Source of the DNA: Clostridiales bacterium
GTDB lineage: Bacteria; Bacillota_A; Clostridia; Saccharofermentanales; Saccharofermentanaceae
NCBI GenBank assembly: GCA_017649745.1
Contig: JAGCGE010000249.1
Coordinates: 1 to 19,619 of the forward strand
Length of the DNA stretch: 19,619 nucleotides
Direction of reading: 5' to 3'
The translations under genes were made by a program, and so were the position numbers. Positions 15,985-19,619 of this stretch are shown here, piece by piece (position 1 is the first letter of the stretch; the number at the start of each line of letters is the position of its first letter). The notes beneath the pieces are model-generated. The model worked only from the letters and a program-made list of their open reading frames with translations, did no database searches and had not been told where the DNA came from.

Positions 15985-16380
15985 TCACTCCTCCTTATCT
16001 TCATAAGGCACAATTACTGACCAAGGCGTTCTTTCACATGGCTCACCAGTGATCTTTTCTACAACATCACCTAAATCTTTTATTTCGTCATCTGGAAGTA
16101 CCCAAGTTTTAGGATACCCAATTGTGCAAGAATATCTAGGTGTTCCATCATAGCGAATTTTAACGCCATCTACTTCCGCTACATTAGGATACTCTTTAGA
16201 AAATAAGCATTCCGCACAACCTCCAGCATTTTCTATAATGTTTATACAATCGGATCTCATTTTTTTAGCTTCTTCTTCAGGATCTTTACGAAGATTCCTT
16301 AAGATCTTCTCACGCTCAGCCTCAGTCATGGCTCCTTTATGGACCATGCGATCAAGGATACATTTACAACTCATTGGCAT
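15985..16380 (-). CDS. Cysteine-containing protein of unknown function, 131 aa
   Basis: Eight or so cysteines in scattered pairs: CKC (residues 5-7), GGCAEC in the middle, YSCTIGYPKTW, and EPCERTPW near the end. The first third is helical and charged (TEAEREKILRNLRKDPEEEA). The cysteines could form a metal site, but no classic ribbon spacing is seen. Start at 16380 follows AGGAGGATTGATATTT; three more in-frame codons upstream give a weaker start. Its stop is a TGA just before the next start. Function unknown. Confidence 0.65.
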   Translation of the reverse strand: MPMSCKCILDRMVHKGAMTEAEREKILRNLRKDPEEEAKKMRSDCINIIENAGGCAECLFSKEYPNVAEVDGVKIRYDGTPRYSCTIGYPKTWVLPDDEIKDLGDVVEKITGEPCERTPWSVIVPYEDKEE

Positions 16381-16397
16381 AAATATCAATCCTCCTT

Positions 16398-16796
16398 TTA
16401 ATAGATCATCTTATTATCGTAAAAAGTTCTGTCAGGACAGACAATTACTTTTACATAAGCCATAAACTCATGCTCCATAGTTCTTGGTTCATAACGATTA
16501 TAAGTGATCATATACTGTGAAACGCCTTTAACAAGCTCTGCGGCTAAACGTTCATTAATATCTTCTTCCCGCATACTGTAGCCATCAGGTATGGCGAATT
16601 TTGCACAAAGCGTTTCTGTCTTTTCTCTCTCGACACGATAAGGAGACACAAACTTAAGATTATCAATTTTATCGTTTGTTTCATTTAGCTTATCGATTAT
16701 ACGAGGCATATTGCTATAGGCTAGTTCTTTAATTTTTGCTAGCTCTGCTTCCAGTTCTTCAATTCTCTTTTGTTTCTTGCTTTTGAACCATTTCAT
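16398..16796 (-). CDS. Coiled-coil protein of unknown function, 132 aa
   Basis: Residues 1-30 (MKWFKSKKQKRIEELEAELA and on) are a basic start followed by a heptad-like helix. The C-terminal half (GVSQYMITYNRYEPRTMEHE) looks like a small alpha/beta domain. The ribosome site AGGAGG is followed by an ATATTTAA spacer, a variant of the window's frequent GATATTT motif. A 'KWFKSKKQKRIEELE' start is common in small phage proteins near zinc-ribbon genes. Function unknown. Confidence 0.7.
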   Translation of the reverse strand: MKWFKSKKQKRIEELEAELAKIKELAYSNMPRIIDKLNETNDKIDNLKFVSPYRVEREKTETLCAKFAIPDGYSMREEDINERLAAELVKGVSQYMITYNRYEPRTMEHEFMAYVKVIVCPDRTFYDNKMIY

Positions 16797-16805
16797 TTAA
16801 ATATC

Positions 16806-16836
16806 CTCCTTTATTCATTTGAACAGCTCGCTTGCA
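16806..16836 (-). repeat. 31-bp direct repeat, copy 1
   Basis: Identical to 18020-18050. It covers the last six codons (ASELFK) and stop of the 63-aa gene plus the GGAG of the next gene. The two genes carrying it are otherwise unrelated, which points to recombination or duplication at gene ends. Confidence 0.85.
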
Positions 16837-17006
16837 ATTAACCTACAGAACGGACAATCAATTGTATTGCATCTGCTCCATGAGCAATTGCGCGGATTAT
16901 TACTTGGATGGTCGCAAACTGTTTCGATGTTCTTGTCTTGGTCGATGGTGTTGTGGGAATACTTACAGAGAGCCTGTAATTTCTCGAACTCAATCTGCAC
17001 CTTCAT
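16815..17006 (-). CDS. Cysteine-rich small protein, 63 aa
   Basis: N-terminal helix (MKVQIEFEKLQALCKY) followed by a cysteine-rich half: CDHPSNNPRNCSWSRCN and then DCPFC. Four or more Cys plus a His could bind one zinc ion. It is preceded by the GGAGGTAGATGA junction and ends with ASELFK, a tail shared at the DNA level with the gene at 18029. No named family recognised. Confidence 0.7.
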   Translation of the reverse strand: MKVQIEFEKLQALCKYSHNTIDQDKNIETVCDHPSNNPRNCSWSRCNTIDCPFCRLIASELFK

Positions 17007-17182
17007 TCATCTACCTCCATCCTTTTCTTGTAGTCCGTAACTATACTCACCTCATCGTTATCCCACAGTTCAACCTTTGTGACCTTATAATAACCGTCAA
17101 CATACAAACAGCAGTTTGGTATAGTCACGACCGCATCCTGTGGAAGTTTAGCCAACTTCTTTATCAACTGCTTTACTGTCAT
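17003..17182 (-). CDS. Small phage protein of the TVKQLIKKLAKLPQDAxV type, 59 aa
   Basis: The start MTVKQLIKKLAKLPQDAVV closely resembles the 'TVKELIxxLxxxPxDAxV' N-terminus I recall from a widespread small-protein family in phages and conjugative elements. The rest is predicted as short strands (VTIPNCCLYVDGYYKVTKVELW). I chose 17182 because GGAGGTAGAGGA lies directly upstream and overlaps the previous stop; nine codons further upstream lacks such a site. The C-terminus MEVDE again carries the next gene's ribosome site. Biochemical role unknown. Confidence 0.7.
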   Translation of the reverse strand: MTVKQLIKKLAKLPQDAVVTIPNCCLYVDGYYKVTKVELWDNDEVSIVTDYKKRMEVDE

Positions 17183-17361
17183 TCCTCTACCTCCTCGACC
17201 TTGCATCCTTGTTTTTCCAATATTGATAACTTTGCAAGTGCTGTCCCTATTGTGGTCGCAACACCGTATGTTAACTTATCACTTATTGATTGAAAATCTT
17301 CTATAGCCACATCAGATAGATTGTCATTCCAATCAAACGGCTTTGTAACAATCTCTATCAT
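17179..17361 (-). CDS. Small acidic protein, 60 aa, function unknown
   Basis: Starts 11 bp after the 30-residue membrane gene, with GGAGCAGAGGA as ribosome site. The sequence is soluble-looking, with a central SDKLTYGVATTIGTALAKLS helix of mild hydrophobicity and one cysteine. It ends KVEEVEE, where the GAGGAGGTAGAGGA also serves as ribosome site for the next gene. No family recognised. Confidence 0.6.
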   Translation of the reverse strand: MIEIVTKPFDWNDNLSDVAIEDFQSISDKLTYGVATTIGTALAKLSILEKQGCKVEEVEE

Positions 17362-17372
17362 TCCTCTGCTCC

Positions 17373-17465
17373 TTACTTTCTGCTGATTCGTCCTAGAATG
17401 TATCCGAGCACAATTCCCAACAGTGTTCCGATAATAGCAATCAAATACATTTCTTCTTTAGTCAT
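17373..17465 (-). CDS. 30-residue single-helix membrane protein
   Basis: A very short gene. It starts at an ATG overlapping the upstream stop (ATGA) with a perfect GGAGGTAGACGA ribosome site. Translation gives MTKEEMYLIAIIGTLLGIVL followed by GYILGRISRK: a short acidic/polar head, one glycine-containing hydrophobic helix of about 19 residues, and a basic tail (RISRK). The glycine spacing (G..LG..LGY.LG) resembles helix-packing motifs. Size and shape suggest a membrane regulator or toxin-like peptide, but nothing specific supports that. The ribosome site and conserved junction make translation likely. Confidence 0.6.
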   Translation of the reverse strand: MTKEEMYLIAIIGTLLGIVLGYILGRISRK

Positions 17466-17737
17466 TCGTCTACCTCCTCATTTTTTAACGATTCCCATAT
17501 ATTTGCGCCACATTTCGGACATATACATTTTGAACAATCTAAACAGAGCAGATCTTGAACATATACTTTATTACACATAGCCCCATTTTCAAATTTAGCT
17601 CTTTCAGGGCGTTCTTCATTAAGAGTAAGGAGTTTAACTTTTTTTGCTGCCTTCTTTTTACGAATTTTTGTAAAAATATCTACAAAAATAAGCGTAAAAA
17701 TCGAAGTAAGTACACAAGCAATAATCGTGTTGATCAT
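17462..17737 (-). CDS. Single-pass membrane protein with zinc ribbon, 91 aa
   Basis: Residues 2-23 (INTIIACVLTSIFTLIFVDIFT) form one hydrophobic span followed at once by a strongly basic stretch (KIRKKKAAKKVK), which predicts the C-terminus in the cytoplasm. The C-terminal part has CLDCSKC and CPKCG, a zinc-ribbon pattern. It ends NEEVDE, encoding the ribosome site of the next, very small membrane gene. The paired zinc-ribbon/membrane layout suggests a membrane-tethered accessory factor, but this is inference only. Confidence 0.75.
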   Translation of the reverse strand: MINTIIACVLTSIFTLIFVDIFTKIRKKKAAKKVKLLTLNEERPERAKFENGAMCNKVYVQDLLCLDCSKCICPKCGANIWESLKNEEVDE

Positions 17738-18012
17738 TCATCTACCTCCATTTTTGTACCACAGTTAGGGCAGTAGTTTGTCGGATATGCAATACACTGT
17801 TCACACGCAGAACAATACAATACCTTTGGTCTTACGCCCATTGCCACATGGTCAAGGTATGCAGTTTTCCACTTACCCTTCTTGCGTTCCTCATATGGTG
17901 TACCCTCTGTTAATGCTCTCTCAATTGTCGAAGGGTAAGCCTCTGTTACCATTATTGCTGTTTCTGTCAACATTTTATAAATTTTATCAGGAATATCAAT
18001 CGCTATCTTCAT
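17734..18012 (-). CDS. Zinc-ribbon protein with MKIAIDIP N-terminus, 92 aa
   Basis: Close relative of the 18492 gene: MKIAIDIPDKIYKML at the start, GTPYEERKKGKW in the middle and a zinc ribbon at the end (CSACEQC and CPNCG). It carries an extra helical segment (residues 15-35). The ribosome site and first codons (17989-18023) repeat those at 18741-18775. The C-terminal MEVDE encodes the ribosome site of the following gene, which starts in the overlapping ATGA. Probably a recent tandem duplicate that has diverged. Function unknown. Confidence 0.8.
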   Translation of the reverse strand: MKIAIDIPDKIYKMLTETAIMVTEAYPSTIERALTEGTPYEERKKGKWKTAYLDHVAMGVRPKVLYCSACEQCIAYPTNYCPNCGTKMEVDE

Positions 18013-18019
18013 TGTTTAT

Positions 18020-18050
18020 CTCCTTTATTCATTTGAACAGCTCGCTTGCA
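18020..18050 (-). repeat. 31-bp direct repeat, copy 2
   Basis: Identical to 16806-16836. It covers the ASELFK ending and stop of the 64-aa gene and the ribosome site used by the gene at 17734. Confidence 0.85.
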
Positions 18051-18223
18051 TCCAGCCTTTCCGCCCTTATTTCCTTGTTTTCTTGCCTTTGAATAGTCAA
18101 TTTAAGATCATAACCTGGATACTTTTGGAAATATGCTTCTACTAACAATAGTGCCATTGCAAGCGTCATATTGTCTGCTAATTTTACACTGTCACAGTAA
18201 ACAGAAAAGTATTCCATATTCAT
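18029..18223 (-). CDS. Small protein of unknown function, 64 aa
   Basis: Sequence opens MNMEYFSVYCDSVKLADN followed by an alanine/leucine-rich helix (TLAMALLLVEAYFQKYPGYD). The helix is short and interrupted by E, so a membrane span is not convincing. It ends in LDASELFK, and the same ASELFK ending plus downstream spacer occurs in the unrelated gene at 16815, as part of a 31-bp identical DNA repeat. Start overlaps the upstream stop; ribosome site GGAGGTAGAC. Function unknown. Confidence 0.65.
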   Translation of the reverse strand: MNMEYFSVYCDSVKLADNMTLAMALLLVEAYFQKYPGYDLKLTIQRQENKEIRAERLDASELFK

Positions 18224-18495
18224 TTGTCTACCTCCTTTTGTTCAAACATAAAACAGTATCCGTCCTCTTTTGTCTTACACCCAGCTCCCCACTTAGTACA
18301 GACTTCGTGTCCTACAATGAGCGGTATGCCGTCAATAGTAGCAAAAGCATCTGTTTCAAAGTACTTGCAGTTCTTGCATTGCGGTAGTGGTATACCATGT
18401 ATCACTCTTTTCGTCACATCAAATCCATCAGGGAAATATTGCTTTTGCAATAGAAATTCGTATACTTCAACAGGAATATCAATCACAAGTTTCAT
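18220..18495 (-). CDS. Cysteine-rich protein with MKLVIDIP N-terminus, 91 aa
   Basis: Starts MKLVIDIPVEVYEFLLQ like its neighbours and then has a different cysteine pattern: CKNCKYF, CTKWGAGC and a lone C near the end. 'CxxCKYF' followed by 'CxxWG' is typical of small phage metal-binding proteins I have seen but cannot name. The start at 18495 follows GGAGGTAGACGA and overlaps the upstream stop as ATGA; an ATG 15 codons upstream is in frame but has no comparable ribosome site. It overlaps the next gene by 4 bp. Function unknown. Confidence 0.75.
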   Translation of the reverse strand: MKLVIDIPVEVYEFLLQKQYFPDGFDVTKRVIHGIPLPQCKNCKYFETDAFATIDGIPLIVGHEVCTKWGAGCKTKEDGYCFMFEQKEVDK

Positions 18496-18764
18496 TCGTC
18501 TACCTCCATCAGCGCCGTACACCATGGGCATGCTTTCCATGTTTTAGGAATTACTTCATAAGAACCACTTTTACAACACGAACATACATACGCACCGCCA
18601 TCATTCTCTTGTAACGGATGCGCAAGCACCCACTTACCAATCTTGCGTTCCTCATACGGTATACCATCTAAGATTCTGTGAATTGCCGGGCTTCCCATGC
18701 CACTATCAGCTAACCATTTATCAAGCTCATATTCTTCATCGGGAATATCAATCACTATCTTCAT
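18492..18764 (-). CDS. Zinc-ribbon protein with MKIVIDIP N-terminus, 90 aa
   Basis: Two-part protein: an N-terminal MKIVIDIPDEEYELDKW strand-helix segment shared with three neighbours, a GIPYEERKIGKW linker nearly identical to TPYEERKKGKW in the gene at 17734, and a C-terminal zinc knuckle pair (CSCC and CPWC). This arrangement is common in small proteins of Bacillota phages, but no biochemical role is known to me. The first 35 bp around its start (18741-18775) repeat almost exactly at 17989-18023, pointing to duplication. The C-terminus MEVDE encodes the next gene's ribosome site. Confidence 0.8.
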   Translation of the reverse strand: MKIVIDIPDEEYELDKWLADSGMGSPAIHRILDGIPYEERKIGKWVLAHPLQENDGGAYVCSCCKSGSYEVIPKTWKACPWCTALMEVDE

Positions 18765-19044
18765 TGTTTATCTCCATCTTCAACTTAGCCAACTTCTCCT
18801 CAACTGCCTGTTCTACGATTGCCTTAATCTCGCCCTTGTACTTCTTTGTGACGGACTTTGCAATGTCTGTCAGCATTTCATTCCACGCATTTTCAAACTC
18901 GCTGGGCATAAGCAACCATTGTTCTCTAAGGCTTTCATAAAAGTCGCTCTTCACTTCGGCAAGAACATAGTCTTTCAAATCTTCCACTCGTTTCTCACCT
19001 AAAAACTCACCGATTGTTTGTAACTTGTCAACAGGTTTACTCAT
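18748..19044 (-). CDS. Helical protein of unknown function, 98 aa
   Basis: No recognised family. It is highly charged and predicted mostly helical by eye; the last 40 residues (KKYKGEIKAIVEQAVEEKLAKLK) look like an amphipathic helix or short coiled coil, compatible with oligomerisation. The start follows GGAGGTAGACGA with ATG overlapping the upstream stop (ATGA). The 3' end overlaps the next gene by 17 bp, and its last codons carry that gene's ribosome site (GGAGATAAAC). Probably cytoplasmic. Confidence 0.7.
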   Translation of the reverse strand: MSKPVDKLQTIGEFLGEKRVEDLKDYVLAEVKSDFYESLREQWLLMPSEFENAWNEMLTDIAKSVTKKYKGEIKAIVEQAVEEKLAKLKMEINNEDSD

Positions 19045-19319
19045 TCGTCTACCTCCTTTTCAATATTACTTTTGACTATTGTTGGAACATTATTGTAAAT
19101 ATCATCCATGTCAACTAAGTCCTCATAATCAGGGCCTCTATCCCAAATATTAAACTTATACCATTCAATGTCCAATACATCTTTTAAATCGCCATGCTCT
19201 TTCGGAAGTACAGTTCCATTCAGAATAGCCATATCAACCAGGCCTAACGTACACCCGCTTTCTAAATACTTTTGTAATGCTTTGTATTTTTCATCCGGGA
19301 TTTTAATCACTATCTCCAT
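19041..19319 (-). CDS. Small phage protein of the MKIVIDIP family, 92 aa
   Basis: Begins MEIVIKIPDEKYKALQ, the same opening as three other genes in this window (18492, 18220 and 17734). The middle reads LPKEHGDLKDVL, which resembles the 'IPKGHGRLIDADxL' segment I recall from many small proteins of Firmicutes phages and integrative elements. There are no zinc pairs, unlike its relatives. The C-terminus KEVDE is produced by the ribosome site of the following gene (GGAGGTAGACGAATGA), with a 4-base ATGA overlap. Ribosome site AGGAGG upstream of the start. Function unknown. Confidence 0.75.
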   Translation of the reverse strand: MEIVIKIPDEKYKALQKYLESGCTLGLVDMAILNGTVLPKEHGDLKDVLDIEWYKFNIWDRGPDYEDLVDMDDIYNNVPTIVKSNIEKEVDE

Positions 19320-19584
19320 CCGATACCTCCTTATCGTATCTTAACCTCACTCCACAGAATGGACAATAATTAATTTTGCAACCTAATGAAGAATATTCAT
19401 GAGATGAATTATCCCAATACAAATTACCTCCACAAATTTGAATGGCATCGTTGTCATCATAATCATGCGAATCTTTACCAAACATGTCCATCCACTCAGT
19501 CACTGATTGCATAACTGTTGGAATGCCTCTATCGCCCCTAAATTCATACTTTTTAGGCTTACCTTCTTCACAATACATGCACAT
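19303..19584 (-). CDS. Small zinc-ribbon-like phage protein, 93 aa, function unknown
   Basis: I do not recognise a specific family. The N-terminus has a CMYC pair (residues 2-5) and the C-terminal part an NYCPFCG knuckle; two CxxC pairs about 70 residues apart suggest a single structural zinc site. The middle is acidic (SHDYDDND). The start at 19584 is chosen because GGAG lies 7-8 bases upstream with TGATATTT as spacer; a GTG three codons further upstream would place the ribosome site too close. The 3' end overlaps the next gene by 17 bp, so translation is probably coupled. It is the first complete member of a run of small accessory genes. Confidence 0.7.
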   Translation of the reverse strand: MCMYCEEGKPKKYEFRGDRGIPTVMQSVTEWMDMFGKDSHDYDDNDAIQICGGNLYWDNSSHEYSSLGCKINYCPFCGVRLRYDKEVSDGDSD

Positions 19585-19589
19585 AAATA

Positions 19590-19619
19590 TCACTCCTTTA
19601 ACTTATCGCAGTCTTCTTC
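19590..19619 (-). CDS. C-terminal end of an unidentified gene cut by the window edge
   Basis: Only the last nine codons (EEDCDKLKE) and a TGA stop are visible; the rest lies beyond the right edge. The stop codon is the TGA of a TGATATT motif, and the AAAGGAG just before it also serves as ribosome site for the next gene, whose ATG follows at 19584. The tight stop/start spacing matches the other junctions here, so a real upstream gene is likely. Function cannot be judged. Confidence 0.5.
   Translation of the reverse strand, partial: EEDCDKLKE

Larger units (their letters stand above)
17003..19056 (-). repeat. Repeated gene junction GGAGGTAGACGAATGA, seven copies
   Basis: Seven gene junctions carry this 16-mer or a version with one or two changes: 17003-17018, 17179-17194, 17462-17477, 17734-17749, 18220-18235, 18492-18507 and 19041-19056. 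It contains the ribosome site and a 4-base ATGA stop/start overlap. It forces the upstream proteins to end in EVDE, or the variants VDK and VEE, although they are otherwise unrelated. Confidence 0.85.
2547..19592 (-). repeat. Dispersed oriented heptamer TGATATT, 52 copies
   Basis: Plus-strand AATATCA (coding-strand TGATATT) occurs at 52 places from 2547 to 19592, for example 2547, 3890, 4740, 5280, 6123, 7777, 8356, 9034, 10226, 11432, 12575, 14006, 15174, 15680, 16382, 17992, 18744 and 19586. I found none in the opposite orientation and none before 2547. For this base composition only about three per strand are expected. Most copies in genes encode Asp-Ile (GAT ATT); others are read as TTG ATA TTN or ATG ATA TTC; at least six lie in ribosome-site spacers or other intergenic DNA. 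The closest two start 82 bp apart. Confidence 0.85.

Noticed and set aside
2547..19592. TGATATT explained only by frequent Asp-Ile pairs
   Set aside because: Asp-Ile pairs are not unusually frequent in the large proteins; the bias is in the codons and in the preceding T, and copies also occur in other frames and in non-coding spacers.
2547..19592. TGATATT as ordinary sigma-70 -10 or -35 boxes
   Set aside because: Most copies are inside genes and lack a partner hexamer at suitable distance.

Overview
The window looks like part of a large, AT-rich, double-stranded DNA bacteriophage or prophage genome that infects a gut-type Bacillota (Firmicutes) host. Reasons: strong GGAGG ribosome sites before almost every gene, tightly packed and overlapping genes all on the minus strand, a phage replication module, and several protein types that I recall from gut tailed phages (a DUF3310 protein, a DUF6353-like membrane protein, and a single-chain RNA polymerase with the GADFDGD motif). 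There are no capsid, tail, portal, terminase or lysis genes, and I saw no tRNA, CRISPR array or insertion sequence. Family names come from sequence motifs and memory; no database search was run.

Layout, read in the direction of transcription (from 19619 down to 1). (1) 19.6-14.1 kb: about 21 small genes of 30-130 residues, many overlapping by a few bases. Several are zinc-ribbon or cysteine-rich, four share an N-terminus of the type MKIVIDIP, and several junctions reuse the same start/stop/ribosome-site cassette. (2) 14.1-10.3 kb: a DUF3310 protein, a DUF6353-like membrane protein with a candidate -1 frameshift extension, and five other proteins of unknown function, two with membrane helices. 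(3) 10.3-10.1 kb: a gene-free, AT-rich stretch with three GGTGCAAAA repeats, a candidate origin or control region. (4) 10.1-3.8 kb: the replication module. It holds a 1258-residue protein joining an SF3 helicase, an archaeo-eukaryotic-type primase and a family B DNA polymerase with proofreading exonuclease; a probable single-strand-DNA-binding-like protein; an SF2 helicase; a VRR-NUC nuclease; and a RecB/Cas4-like nuclease. (5) 3.8-1.0 kb: a 922-residue single-chain, multisubunit-type RNA polymerase (YonO-like). (6) 1.0-0 kb: a repeat- and hairpin-rich region around one small gene of unknown function.

Together the module suggests a phage that carries much of its own replication machinery (helicase, primase and polymerase in one chain, plus end-processing enzymes) and its own transcription enzyme.

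The most unusual signal is not a gene. The 7-mer TGATATT (coding-strand sense) occurs 52 times by hand count between 2547 and 19592. All copies I found point in the direction of transcription, in several reading frames and also in ribosome-site spacers and intergenic DNA, and none start closer than about 80 bp to each other. Chance expectation is only a few copies. Its role is unknown.
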